Positions 7,012 through 15,468 are shown, counted from the first letter of the stretch. The stretch: DNA of 42,587 nucleotides from Phenylobacterium sp. (GCF_030698145.1 NZ_JAUYNW010000065.1:1-42587); one strand, 5' to 3'. Numbers and translations are program-made. The notes: generated by a model from the letters alone, not told the origin.

Positions 7012-8514
7012 ATGCTGCCCGTTCCGCGCGCCGACCTGGTCCCAAATACGATCGAGTACGAGAATACGCCGCTGGTGAAGGCCACCGGCTTCCGCGAATA
7101 CGACGCGCGCTGGATGTTGGGGCCCGACATCAACCTGCTGGGCATCGAGGCCCTGGGCCTGGGCCTGGGGACCTACATCCAGGAACTGGGCCAGACCAAG
7201 ATCGTGGTGGGCCACGACTACCGTTCCTATTCGACCTCGATCAAGCAGGCCCTGACGCTCGGCCTGGTCTCGGCGGGCTGCGAGGTGGTCGATATCGGCC
7301 TGGCCCTGTCGCCCACCGCCTATTTCGCTCAGTTCGAGCTGGACGCCCCCTGTGTGGCCATGGTCACCGCCAGCCACAACGAGAACGGCTGGACCGGGGT
7401 GAAGATGGGCGCCCAGCGCCCCCTGACCTTCGGCCCCGACGAAATGGGCCGGCTGAAGGAGATCGTCCTCGGCGGACTGAGCCAGTACCGGCCCGGCGGC
7501 TCGCTGACCCACGTCCAGGGCTTCGCCGAACGCTTCATCGCCGACGTCTCCAGCCGGGTGAACATCAAGCGTCCGCTCAAGGTGGTCTGCGCCTGCGGCA
7601 ACGGCACGGCCGGCGCCTTCGCCGCCGAGGCCCTGCGCCGGATGGGCGTGGCCGTGGTCATCGAGATGGACTGCGAGCTCGACTGGAACTTCCCCCGCTA
7701 CAACCCCAATCCCGAAGACCACGAGATGCTGCAGGAGATGGCCAAGGCCGTGCGCGAGTTCGGCGCCGACCTGGCCCTGGGTTTCGACGGCGACGGCGAC
7801 CGCTGCGGGGTGGTGGACAACACCGGCGAGGAGATCTTCGCCGACAAGATCGGCCTGATGCTGGCCCGCGACCTGTCGGAACTGCACCAGGACGCGACCT
7901 TCGTGGTCGACGTGAAGTCCACCGGCCTGTTCGCGACCGATCCGGTGCTGAAGAAGAACGGGGCCAAGACCGTCTACTGGAAGACCGGCCACAGCTACAT
8001 CAAGCGCAAGACCGCCGAACTGGGCGCGCTCGCCGGCTTCGAGAAGAGCGGCCACTTCTTCTTCAACGATCCGATCGGGCGCGGCTACGACTGCGGCCTG
8101 ACCGCGGCCGCGGCGATCTTGGCCATGCTGGATCGCAACCCGGACAAGAAGCTCTCGGAACTGAAGGACGCCCTGCCGATCGCCTACACCTCGCTCACCA
8201 TGTCGCCGCACTGCGCCGACGAGGTGAAGTACAAGGTCGTCGAGGACGTGGTTGCTGAATACGAGGCCCTGGCCAAGGCCGGCGGCACGATCCTGGGCCG
8301 CAAGATCGTCGAGGTGATCACCGTCAACGGCGGCCGCGTGGCCCTTGAGGACGGCTCCTGGGTGCTGGTCCGCGCCTCGTCCAACAAGCCCGAGATCGTG
8401 GTGGTGGTGGAGAGCACGCAGTCGGACGCCGACATGCGCGCCCTGTTCCGCGAAGAGGTGAAGCCGCGCCTGGCCAAGCGGCCGCAGATCGGCGCCTACA
8501 ACCAGGAAGTCTGA
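7012..8514 (+). CDS. Phosphomannomutase/phosphoglucomutase (alpha-D-phosphohexomutase)
   Basis: A 500-residue enzyme interconverting hexose-6-phosphates and hexose-1-phosphates for GDP-mannose or UDP-glucose synthesis. The four superfamily signatures are visible: phosphoserine loop VTASHNENGWTG (S121), metal loop GFDGDGDRCG (259-263), sugar-specificity loop GFEKSGHFFF (near 340), and the phosphate-binding RASSNKPEIVV near the C-terminus. The substrate loop E-K-S-G-H is compatible with mannose and glucose, so the exact preference is open. The ATG at 7012 has GGAG 6 bases upstream. With ugd downstream and kdsD upstream it fits an envelope-sugar supply role. Confidence 0.93.
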   Translation: MLPVPRADLVPNTIEYENTPLVKATGFREYDARWMLGPDINLLGIEALGLGLGTYIQELGQTKIVVGHDYRSYSTSIKQALTLGLVSAGCEVVDIGLALSPTAYFAQFELDAPCVAMVTASHNENGWTGVKMGAQRPLTFGPDEMGRLKEIVLGGLSQYRPGGSLTHVQGFAERFIADVSSRVNIKRPLKVVCACGNGTAGAFAAEALRRMGVAVVIEMDCELDWNFPRYNPNPEDHEMLQEMAKAVREFGADLALGFDGDGDRCGVVDNTGEEIFADKIGLMLARDLSELHQDATFVVDVKSTGLFATDPVLKKNGAKTVYWKTGHSYIKRKTAELGALAGFEKSGHFFFNDPIGRGYDCGLTAAAAILAMLDRNPDKKLSELKDALPIAYTSLTMSPHCADEVKYKVVEDVVAEYEALAKAGGTILGRKIVEVITVNGGRVALEDGSWVLVRASSNKPEIVVVVESTQSDADMRALFREEVKPRLAKRPQIGAYNQEV

Positions 8515-8645
8515 CATAGAACCGTCGCTGGGCGCGGCTTTTGCTGCACCGCGATACAAATGTGCCGTTCTGGTTCGGCGCGGCGATTGCGGGTGCGGTC
8601 GCGGCGTGGTGAAAGGCGGCCGAAGCCATTTATCGAGGATAGTCC

Positions 8646-9950
8646 ATGCACGTTGCGATGATCGGAACAGGCTATGTGGGCCTGGTGAGCGGCGCCTGTT
8701 TCGCCGACTTCGGCCACACGGTCACCTGCATCGACAAGGACGCCAGCAAGATCGAGCGCCTGCGCGGCGGCGGCATCCCGATCTATGAGCCGGGCCTCGA
8801 CCTGCTGGTCGCCCAGAACGTCAAGGCCGGGCGCCTCGCCTTCGACACCGAGGCCGCCGAGGCGATCCACAAGGCCGACGCGGTGTTCATCGCCGTGGGC
8901 ACGCCGTCGCGGCGCGGCGACGGCCATGCCGACCTCTCCTACGTCTACGCCGCCGCCAGGGAGATCGCCGGCCTGCTGAACGGCTTCACCGTCATCGTCA
9001 CCAAGTCCACCGTGCCGGTCGGCACCGGCGACGAGATCGAGAAGATCATCCGCGAGGTCCGCCCGGACGCCCAGTTCGCCGTGGTCTCCAATCCGGAGTT
9101 CCTGCGCGAGGGCGCGGCCATCGAGGACTTCAAGCGCCCCGACCGCGTGGTGGTCGGCACCGACGATCCACGCGCTCGCGCCGTGATGACCGAACTCTAT
9201 CGCCCGCTCTATCTGAACGAGACGCCAATCGTCTTCACCACGCGGCGGACCAGCGAGCTGATCAAGTATGCGGCCAACGCCTTCCTCGCGCTGAAGATCA
9301 CCTTCATCAACGAGATCGCCGACCTCTGCGAGGCGCTCGACGCCGACGTCCAGCAGGTCGCCCGCGGCATCGGCCTGGACAAGCGGATCGGCAACAAGTT
9401 CCTCAACGCCGGCCCGGGCTATGGCGGTTCGTGCTTCCCGAAGGACACCCTGGCCCTGGTGCGCACCGCCACCGACGCCGGCTCGCCGGTGCGGCTGATC
9501 GAGGCCACGGTCAAGGTCAATGACGAGCGCAAGAAGAACATGGCCGGCAAGGTCTCCGACGCACTTTCGGGCGACCTGGCCGGCAAGACGGTCGGGGTGC
9601 TGGGCCTGGCCTTCAAGCCCAATACCGACGACATGCGCGACGCCCCCAGCCTGGACATCATCCCGGCGCTGCAGGCCATGGGCGCCCGCGTCCAGGCTTT
9701 CGATCCCGAGAGCGGCCACGAGGCGCGCCAGCTGCTGCGCGACGTGGACTTCAAGGACGATCCCTATGAGGTGGCCCACGACGCCGACGTCCTGGTGATC
9801 ATCACCGAGTGGGACCAGTTCCGCGCGCTCGACCTCGACCGGGTGAAGCTGCTGATGAAGGCCCCGGTCCTGGTCGACCTGCGCAACATCTACAAGCCCG
9901 ACGAGGTCCGCTCACGTGGCTTCAAGTACGCCAGCATCGGGCGTGGCTAG
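8646..9950 (+). CDS. ugd: UDP-glucose 6-dehydrogenase
   Basis: A 434-residue cytoplasmic enzyme oxidising UDP-glucose to UDP-glucuronate with two NAD+. The N-terminal Rossmann motif is MIGTGYVGLVSG (GxGxxG at 7-12). KSTVPVGTG, the EFLREG substrate segment, and the catalytic Cys263 in GPGYGGSCFPKD are present. The C-terminal NAD/UDP domain has GLAFKPNTDDMRDAPS. Length is typical (about 430-450). The ATG at 8646 has GAGGA 6 bases upstream. UDP-glucose would come from galU, which lies 10 kb away in this window. A dispersed repeat follows its stop. Confidence 0.96.
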   Translation: MHVAMIGTGYVGLVSGACFADFGHTVTCIDKDASKIERLRGGGIPIYEPGLDLLVAQNVKAGRLAFDTEAAEAIHKADAVFIAVGTPSRRGDGHADLSYVYAAAREIAGLLNGFTVIVTKSTVPVGTGDEIEKIIREVRPDAQFAVVSNPEFLREGAAIEDFKRPDRVVVGTDDPRARAVMTELYRPLYLNETPIVFTTRRTSELIKYAANAFLALKITFINEIADLCEALDADVQQVARGIGLDKRIGNKFLNAGPGYGGSCFPKDTLALVRTATDAGSPVRLIEATVKVNDERKKNMAGKVSDALSGDLAGKTVGVLGLAFKPNTDDMRDAPSLDIIPALQAMGARVQAFDPESGHEARQLLRDVDFKDDPYEVAHDADVLVIITEWDQFRALDLDRVKLLMKAPVLVDLRNIYKPDEVRSRGFKYASIGRG

Positions 9951-9972
9951 GCTCGCTCCCTCCCCCCTCCGA

Positions 9973-10078
9973 TCGTCATGGCCGGCCTCTGCGCCGGCCA
10001 CCCATAGACGCCGACCTTAGAGATTTTTCTGAGACGTTCCGTGCGTAAGGGTCACCGGGACAGGCCCGGTGATGACGA
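9973..10078. repeat. Dispersed REP-like palindromic element after ugd
   Basis: Outer arms TCGTCAT (9973-9979) and ATGACGA (10072-10078) enclose two hairpins: GGCCGGC/GCCGGCC (9980-9986 with 9993-9999) and TCACCGGG/CCCGGTGA (10052-10059 with 10065-10072). The GTCATGGCCGG...CCGGTGATGAC layout matches a repeat I recall as common in intergenic DNA of alphaproteobacteria. It ends about 20 bases before the DUF6886 start codon and may also act as the ugd transcript end. Confidence 0.7.
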
Positions 10079-10098
10079 ACCTTGGGGGGAGTGATGCG

Positions 10099-10623
10099 AT
10101 GACAAAGCCAAGGCTCTTCCACGTTAGCGAGGAGGCTGGCATCGCGCGCTTCGACCCGCGCCCGCCGCCTTCGATGGACTCAGGCGTCACCGGCGACTGC
10201 GTCTGGGCGGTGGACGAGGACCACCTGGTCAACTTCCTGCTGCCCCGCGACTGCCCGCGCATCACCTACGGCCGGGGATCGCAGACCACCGAGGCGGACG
10301 CCGAGCGGTTCCTCGGCGGCGCGCGGCGGGTGGTGGCCTTCGAGGCGGCTTGGCTGGAAAGGGTGGAGGCCTGCGCCCTGCGCGTCTATGAGATGCCGGT
10401 CGAGACATTCGATCTGGCCCTGGGCGACGCCGGCTACTGGATATCGCGCCAGGCCGTGACGCCGCTCGCCGAACAGGTCTGGACCGATCTGATCCGGGCT
10501 CTGGTCGAGGCGGGCGCAGAGGTGCGGGTGTTGCAGGATTTCTGGCCGCTCAGCGACGCCGTGGCGGCTTCCAGCCTCGAGTTCTCCATCATCCGTAAGC
10601 GCAACGCCATGCCCCGGCGTTGA
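10099..10623 (+). CDS. DUF6886-like conserved protein
   Basis: A 174-residue soluble protein that I recognise, with moderate certainty, as the DUF6886 family: it opens RLFHVSEEAGIARFDPRPPP and contains GDCVWAVDEDHLVNFLLPRDCPRIT, both typical. There are no membrane segments and no known catalytic motif. The histidine of FHVSE and the repeated WAxDExHL region might line a pocket reminiscent of RNA 2'-phosphotransferase/ADP-ribose folds, but that is conjecture. Start is ATG 10099, which has GGGGGGA (10084-10090) 8 bases upstream; the earlier in-frame start at 10069 lies within the repeat. Monocistronic by position. Confidence 0.75.
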   Translation: MTKPRLFHVSEEAGIARFDPRPPPSMDSGVTGDCVWAVDEDHLVNFLLPRDCPRITYGRGSQTTEADAERFLGGARRVVAFEAAWLERVEACALRVYEMPVETFDLALGDAGYWISRQAVTPLAEQVWTDLIRALVEAGAEVRVLQDFWPLSDAVAASSLEFSIIRKRNAMPRR

Positions 10624-10633
10624 GCCGAAGCCG

Positions 10634-10786
10634 CTATGACAGCAACTGGATGAGGGTGTTGGCGATCCATACGGCGCCGGCCCAGAAGGCCACGCCCATG
10701 ACGCCGACGAAAGCAAGGCAGGCGACAGAGTTCAGGCTCTTCGTCTGACCTCGCGACAAGCGCCCCATGGAGGGGTGTCGCGACAT
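10634..10786 (-). CDS. 50-residue single-pass membrane protein
   Basis: A small gene encoding 50 residues, starting MSRHPSMGRLSRGQTKSLNS and ending ANTLIQLLS with TAG at 10634. The first 20 residues are basic and polar; the rest forms one hydrophobic helix of about 25-30 residues with two tryptophans, implying an inner-membrane protein with a cytoplasmic N-terminus. A clear ribosome site, GGGAG, lies 6-7 bases before the ATG at 10786. That site, the stop placement and the amphipathic-then-hydrophobic layout argue for a real gene. No family is recognised. Confidence 0.7.
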   Translation of the reverse strand: MSRHPSMGRLSRGQTKSLNSVACLAFVGVMGVAFWAGAVWIANTLIQLLS

Positions 10787-10914
10787 ATTTCACTCCCAAT
10801 CCGTTTCTAAAGCCGCGCCGGTCGAGCGGTGCGAACATTACGAGGCTGTCACGAAACTCTCGGCTTGGAAAGCACCGTCGCCTCCCTGGTGAAACGCGAC
10901 CCGGGCGGTCCGGT

Positions 10915-11256
10915 TCAGGCCTTCAGCTTGTCGGCGAAAATGAATGCGGTGGCGCCCACCAGGCAGAGAAAGGCGCCGGCGTGGTTCCAGCGCAGCTTCT
11001 CGCCCAGCGCGACCACGGCGAAGACGCCGAACACCAGCAGGGTGATGACCTCCTGCATGACCTTGAGCTGGCCCGCCGAGAATCCGCTCATATAGCCGAT
11101 GCGATTGGCCGGGACGGCCAGCCAGTACTCGAAGAAGGCGATACCCCAGCTCACCAGGACCACGATCCACAGCGGCTTGCCCGTGAACTTCAGGTGCCCG
11201 TACCAGGCCAGGGTCATGAACAGGTTGGAGACCGTCAGCAGCAGGATGGTCGGCAC
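10915..11256 (-). CDS. DMT-fold small membrane protein (DUF486 family)
   Basis: A 113-residue integral membrane protein of the DUF486 family, related in fold to half-size drug/metabolite transporters (SMR/EamA type). Four hydrophobic helices can be seen: about 3-20, 30-48, 66-86 and 92-110, with the family signatures LFMTLAWYGHLKF and AFFEYWLAVPANRIGY, then SAGQLKVMQEVITL. Length is typical (about 110-120). Transported substrate is unknown; members probably dimerise. It is divergent from the DUF969 gene across 134 bases. Confidence 0.85.
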   Translation of the reverse strand: MPTILLLTVSNLFMTLAWYGHLKFTGKPLWIVVLVSWGIAFFEYWLAVPANRIGYMSGFSAGQLKVMQEVITLLVFGVFAVVALGEKLRWNHAGAFLCLVGATAFIFADKLKA

Positions 11257-11345
11257 GGGCGCTCCTCGCGGTTCGAATCTGTCGGCGACGCCGAATGCTA
11301 GGCGGGAACAGGCCCGGAAGGCGCGCCGAATCGGACCTATGAAGC

Positions 11346-11362
11346 CTAGCCGTCTCGGCTAG
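11346..11362. promoter_or_regulatory. Short inverted repeat before DUF969 operon
   Basis: CTAGCCG - TCT - CGGCTAG, a perfect 7-base inverted repeat 28 bases upstream of the GTG at 11391 and inside the divergent intergenic region. It is a possible operator or leader hairpin; there is no further evidence. Confidence 0.35.
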
Positions 11363-11390
11363 AGTTCGACCGCACTTCGGGAGGGCGCGC

Positions 11391-12083
11391 GTGCTGTCGC
11401 TGATCGGGATCGTCATTGTCGTGGTGGGCTTCATGGCCCGCCTCAACCCGCTGCTGGTGGTCACCGTGGCGGCCCTGGTCACCGGGGTGGCGGGCGGGAT
11501 GGGACCGGTGGAGGTGGTCGAGACCTTCGGCAAGGCATTCAAGGAAAACCGCTATGTCAGCGTGGTCTGGGTGGTGCTGCCGGTCATCGGCCTGCTCGAG
11601 CGCGCCGGACTGCAGGAGCGGGCCAAGACCCTGATCGGCGCCATCCAGGCGGCTACGGTCGGCCGGCTGCTGCTGCTCTATTTCCTCCTGCGCCAGACCA
11701 CCGCGGCCCTGGGCCTGACCTCGCTGGGCGGCCACGCCCAGATGGTCCGGCCGCTGATCGCCCCCATGGCCGAGGCCGCCGCGGAGACGCACTACGGCGA
11801 GCTGACCGACGACACCCGTCAGACCATCCGCGCCCACACCGCTGCGGCCGACAACATCGCGCTGTTCTTCGGCGAGGACATCTTCATCGCCATCGCTTCG
11901 ATCCTGCTGATCAAGGGCTTCCTGGAGCAGAACGGCATCATCGTGGAGCCGCTGCAGCTCTCGGTCTGGGCCATCCCCACCGCGCTCTGCGCGCTCGCCA
12001 TCCACGGGACGCGGCTGATGCTGCTGGACCGCCGGCTGGCGCGCGTCCTGGCGGACGCCCGTCCCGTGGAGGCCGCCCCATGA
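11391..12083 (+). CDS. DUF969 family membrane protein
   Basis: A 230-residue integral membrane protein of the DUF969 family, one half of a two-subunit putative transporter. Hydrophobic segments lie at about 2-18, 20-38, 60-75, 95-110, 155-175 and 190-208. Family-like features are GFMARLNPLLVVTVAALVTG near the start and the loop RQTTAALGLTSLGGHAQMVRP. The start is GTG 11391 with GGGAGG 6 bases upstream. Its stop overlaps the DUF979 start as ATGA, so the two are translated in a fixed ratio. In other bacteria this pair is, as I recall, often near pyroglutamyl-peptidase or 5-oxoproline genes, suggesting an organic-acid or amino-acid-derivative substrate; that is a weak inference here. Confidence 0.87.
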   Translation: MLSLIGIVIVVVGFMARLNPLLVVTVAALVTGVAGGMGPVEVVETFGKAFKENRYVSVVWVVLPVIGLLERAGLQERAKTLIGAIQAATVGRLLLLYFLLRQTTAALGLTSLGGHAQMVRPLIAPMAEAAAETHYGELTDDTRQTIRAHTAAADNIALFFGEDIFIAIASILLIKGFLEQNGIIVEPLQLSVWAIPTALCALAIHGTRLMLLDRRLARVLADARPVEAAP

Positions 12084-13030
12084 TCGGCCTTGAGGCCCTC
12101 TATGTCATCGCAGGCGCCTTCTTCGCGGCCATCGCCGTCTACAGCGCCCGCGACGCGACCAATCCGAAGCGTTGGAAAAATACAGCCTTCTGGGGTCTGT
12201 TCGCCGTCTGCTTCCTGTTTGGTTCGCACCTGCCGGACTTGGTCAACGGCCTGCTGGTGATCGCCATGGTGGCGGTGGCGGGCTTCGGCGGCCTGGGCCA
12301 CGGCGTCGCGGCCACCAGCAGCCCCGAGGAACGTCGCGAGAGCGCAGCGCGGTTGGGGAGCAGGCTCTTCCTGCCGGCCCTGGCGATCCCCGCCACGGCG
12401 CTGACCGGCACCTTCCTGTTCAAGCGGCCGGAACTGGCCGGCCTGGTCGATCCCAAACAGGCCACCCTGGTCTCGCTGATCCTGGGCGTGTTCGTGGCGC
12501 TGGCCATCGCCATGCCGATGCTGCGCGCCAAGCCCGTCACGCCGCTGCAGGAGGGCCGCCGCCTGCTCGACACGGTCGGCTGGGCCGCCGTCCTGCCCCA
12601 GATGCTGGCGGCCCTCGGCGCCGTCTTCGCCGCCGCCGGGGTCGGGACCGCCATCGGCGCCCTGGCTTCAGCCTGGCTGCCGGACGGGAGCCAGCTCGCC
12701 GCGGTGGCCGCCTACACCTTCGGCATGGCGATCTTCACCATGATCATGGGCAACGCCTTCGCCGCCTTCCCGGTGATGACCGCCGGGATCGGCCTGCCGC
12801 TGATCGTCCTGCGCTTCGGCGGCGATCCGGCGATCATGGGCGCCATCGGCATGCTATCGGGGTTCTGCGGGACCCTGATGACCCCCATGGCCGCCAATTT
12901 CAACATCGTGCCCGCCGCCCTGCTTGAGCTCACCGACCGCAACGGGGTGATCAAGGCCCAGGTCCCCACCGCCCTCCTCCTGCTGCTCGCCAACACGGCC
13001 CTGATGTATGTCCTCGTCTTCCGCTTCTGA
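12080..13030 (+). CDS. DUF979 family membrane protein
   Basis: A 316-residue integral membrane protein of the DUF979 family, partner of the DUF969 protein. It starts MIGLEALYVIAGAFFAAIAV and has about eight to nine hydrophobic helices, with the conserved AFWGLFAVCFLFGSHLPD near residue 35 and GNAFAAFPVMTAGIGLPL near 230. Late segments GFCGTLMTPMAANFNIVPAA resemble re-entrant loops of ion-coupled permeases. It overlaps DUF969 by 4 bases and DUF2891 by 23 bases, a tightly packed three-gene operon. Function as a permease subunit is inferred from topology only. Confidence 0.87.
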   Translation: MIGLEALYVIAGAFFAAIAVYSARDATNPKRWKNTAFWGLFAVCFLFGSHLPDLVNGLLVIAMVAVAGFGGLGHGVAATSSPEERRESAARLGSRLFLPALAIPATALTGTFLFKRPELAGLVDPKQATLVSLILGVFVALAIAMPMLRAKPVTPLQEGRRLLDTVGWAAVLPQMLAALGAVFAAAGVGTAIGALASAWLPDGSQLAAVAAYTFGMAIFTMIMGNAFAAFPVMTAGIGLPLIVLRFGGDPAIMGAIGMLSGFCGTLMTPMAANFNIVPAALLELTDRNGVIKAQVPTALLLLLANTALMYVLVFRF

Positions 13031-14024
13031 GCTCACCCCCGACCTCGCCGCCCAGTTCGCGCGGCTGGCGCTCGGCCACGTCACCAAGCCCTATCCCTAC
13101 AAGCTCGACCACGTGATGGCCGGCGACGAGGACGTGCTGCCGCCCCGGGTGCTGCACCCGATCTTCCACGGCAGCTTCGACTGGCACTCCTGCGTCCACG
13201 GCTACTGGCTGCTGGCCCGGCTGCTGCGGCGGTTCCCGGACATGGCGCCCGCCGCCGAGATCCGCGCCCTGTTCGACGCCAGCCTGACGCCGGACAAGGC
13301 GGCCGGCGAGCTGGCCTATCTCGCCCGCCCGACCAGTCGAAGCTTCGAACGGCCCTATGGCTGGGCCTGGCTGCTGATGCTGGGCGCCGAGCTGGAACGG
13401 CACGAGGCGGCCTGGGGACGGACCCTGCGCCCCCTGGCCCAGGCCTTCGCCGACCGCTTCAAGGCCTTCCTGCCCCTGGCCACCTATCCGATCCGCACCG
13501 GGGCCCATGGGAACACGGCGTTCGCGCTCTCGCTGGCGTCGGAGTACGCAGCCCAGGTCGGCGACCACGAGCTCGCGCGGCTGATCGCGGCGACCGCGAG
13601 GGGCTGGTACCTCGACGACGCCAATGCCTCGGCCTGGGAGCCCAGCGGCGACGACTTCCTCTCCCCGACCCTGGTCGAGGCCGAGTGCCTGCGGCGCATC
13701 CTGCCGGCCGCGGATTTCCGGATCTGGTTCGCCCGATTCCTGCCGCAGGCGGCGCAGGGACTGCCCGCGACCCTGTTCACTCCGCCGACGGTCAGCGACC
13801 GCACCGACGGCAAGATCGCTCACCTGGACGGGCTCTGCCTCAGCCGCGCCTGTTGCTGGCGCTCTATCGCCGGATCCCTGGACGCCGCCGATCCGGTCCG
13901 CGCCGTGGCGCAGGCCGCCGCCGACCGACATCTCGCCGCGGGCCTGGCCCACGTGGCCGGCGACTATATGGGCGAGCACTGGCTGGCCACCTTCGCGCTG
14001 CTGGCCCTTGAGGCGGGGGATTGA
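13008..14024 (+). CDS. DUF2891 family protein
   Basis: A 338-residue soluble protein of the DUF2891 family. The signature GSFDWHSCVHGYWLLARLLRR is clear, preceded by PYKLDHVM and followed by many helices; this looks like an alpha/alpha toroid of the kind seen in glycoside hydrolases and epimerases, although no activity is known to me. A late motif, DKIAHLDGLCLSRACCW-like (read here as GKIAHLDGLCLSRA), and HVAGDYMGEHWLATFALLAL are also typical. Its ATG lies 23 bases inside DUF979, and no later in-frame start would keep the conserved N-terminus. The fixed order DUF969-DUF979-DUF2891 suggests it processes what the permease imports. No signal peptide. Confidence 0.86.
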   Translation: MSSSSASELTPDLAAQFARLALGHVTKPYPYKLDHVMAGDEDVLPPRVLHPIFHGSFDWHSCVHGYWLLARLLRRFPDMAPAAEIRALFDASLTPDKAAGELAYLARPTSRSFERPYGWAWLLMLGAELERHEAAWGRTLRPLAQAFADRFKAFLPLATYPIRTGAHGNTAFALSLASEYAAQVGDHELARLIAATARGWYLDDANASAWEPSGDDFLSPTLVEAECLRRILPAADFRIWFARFLPQAAQGLPATLFTPPTVSDRTDGKIAHLDGLCLSRACCWRSIAGSLDAADPVRAVAQAAADRHLAAGLAHVAGDYMGEHWLATFALLALEAGD

Positions 14025-14033
14025 CCCACCGCC

Positions 14034-15056
14034 TTAGACCTTGGCGTGGGCGGCCAGGTAGTTGTCGATCTCGGTCAGGTGGATCGCGATCTCGCCGGGG
14101 GTCAGGAATGAGCCGGTGAAGCTGTTGCGGGCCAGGGTCACCAGCTCGTCGCGGGTGAGGCCGAGGGCATGGGCCGTGGAGATCCAGTTCTCGGCCAGGT
14201 AGCCGCCGAAATAGGCCGGGTCGTCGGAATTGATTGTGGCCTTGAGACCCAGGCGCAGCATCCGCTTCAGCGGATGGGCCGGCAGCTCGTCCACCACGCA
14301 GAGCTTCAGGTTGGAGAGCGGACAGACGGTCAGGGGCACGGCCTCGGCGACCAGGCGCTTCACCAGGTCGGCGTCCTCCAGCGAGCGGTTGCCGTGGTCG
14401 ATGCGGTCGACGCTCAGCAGGTCCAGCGCCTCATGGACGTATTCCGGCGGACCTTCCTCACCGGCATGGGCGACCAGCTTCAAGCCCCGCTCGCGGGCGG
14501 CGGCGAAGACCCGGGCGAACTTCGACGGCGGATGGCCCAGCTCCGATGAGTCAAGGCCCACCCCGGCGATGCGGTCCAGATAGGGCCGCGCCTGGTTCAG
14601 GGTCTCGAAGGCGTCCTCCTCGGAGAGATGGCGCAGGAAGCAGAGGATCAGCTTGGAGGTCACGCCGAGGGTGGCCCTGGCTTCCTCCATCGCCGCCAGC
14701 AGGCCCTCGGCGACGGTGGCGAAGGCCACGCCCCGTTCGGTGTGGGTCTGGGGGTCGAAGAAGATCTCGGCGTGGACGGCGCCGTCCTCGGCGACGCGGC
14801 GGAAATAGGCCATGGCCAGGTCGTGGAAGTCGCGCTCAGTCACCAACACCTTGGCGCCCTGGTAGTAGATATCCAGGAAGTCCTGCAGGTTGGAGAAGGC
14901 GTAGGCCGCGCGCACCGCCTCCACGTCGGCGAAGGGCAGGTCGACCCCGTTGCGCCGGGCCAACTCGAACATCAGCTCGGGCTCGAGGCTGCCCTCGATA
15001 TGCAGGTGGAGTTCCGCCTTGGGCAGGCCGCGGATGAACGCTTCGAGATCGGGCAT
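14034..15056 (-). CDS. Adenine deaminase (adenosine deaminase superfamily)
   Basis: A 340-residue metal-dependent aminohydrolase of purine salvage. Zinc and catalytic residues are in PKAELHLHIEGSLEPE (two His), VAHAGEEGPPEYVHEA (His/Glu), DRIDHGNRSLED (His) and NSDDPAYFGG (Asp-Asp). The stretch CPLSNLKLCVVDELPAHPL is typical of the adenine-specific branch (EC 3.5.4.2) rather than adenosine deaminase, which is why I name adenine. The start chosen is ATG 15056, giving MPDLEAFIRGLPKAEL, with GGAG 7 bases upstream; the longer frame to 15176 has no ribosome site and adds non-family residues. It converges on the DUF2891 gene with 9 bases between. Confidence 0.92.
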   Translation of the reverse strand: MPDLEAFIRGLPKAELHLHIEGSLEPELMFELARRNGVDLPFADVEAVRAAYAFSNLQDFLDIYYQGAKVLVTERDFHDLAMAYFRRVAEDGAVHAEIFFDPQTHTERGVAFATVAEGLLAAMEEARATLGVTSKLILCFLRHLSEEDAFETLNQARPYLDRIAGVGLDSSELGHPPSKFARVFAAARERGLKLVAHAGEEGPPEYVHEALDLLSVDRIDHGNRSLEDADLVKRLVAEAVPLTVCPLSNLKLCVVDELPAHPLKRMLRLGLKATINSDDPAYFGGYLAENWISTAHALGLTRDELVTLARNSFTGSFLTPGEIAIHLTEIDNYLAAHAKV

Positions 15057-15178
15057 CACTCGACTCCAGACACCGGTGGGAATCGCCCACATGGCGAAAG
15101 TGTCTTCCCCGAGGACACGAATGACCAGCCCGGGATCGATGGCATTCAACAGGTCAAAGGGCAGTCGGATTCTCACGG

Positions 15179-15460
15179 CCTTCTCCCCTTGCGGGAGAAG
15201 GTGGCCCCGCGATAGCGGGGTCGGATGAGGGGTCGAAAGCCCTATCCGGTTGGCGGCGGCGAAGCCGCGAACGCCAAAAGGACGGAACCACGAACAACAC
15301 GAACAACACGAGCGCGCAGCTTCAGCGGCCTTCGAGATCGGCTTCGTTCGTGAGGTTCGTGCTTCGATTCCGGCTTCGCCGAAGGCTAACCGCCGAGGTC
15401 TGAGAGACCCCTCATCCGACCGTTCTCCGAACGGCCGCCTTCTCCCGCAAGGGGAGAAGG
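15179..15460. repeat. Pair of inverted REP-like elements between adenine deaminase and glmM genes
   Basis: Two copies of a 55-base element face each other. The left copy (15179-15234) has a 9-bp hairpin CCTTCTCCC/GGGAGAAGG, a second hairpin CCCCGC/GCGGGG, then TCGGATGAGGGGTC. The right copy (15406-15460) is its reverse complement, with the middle hairpin changed to CCGTTC/GAACGG. Compensating change in the middle stem implies the structure matters. The about 170 bases between hold AC-rich direct repeats (ACGAACAAC twice near 15291-15310) and a TTCGTGAGGTTCGTG counterpart near 15345. No gene is seen in this stretch, which also contains the upstream region of the deaminase gene. Confidence 0.8.
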
Positions 15461-15468
15461 ATCATGAC

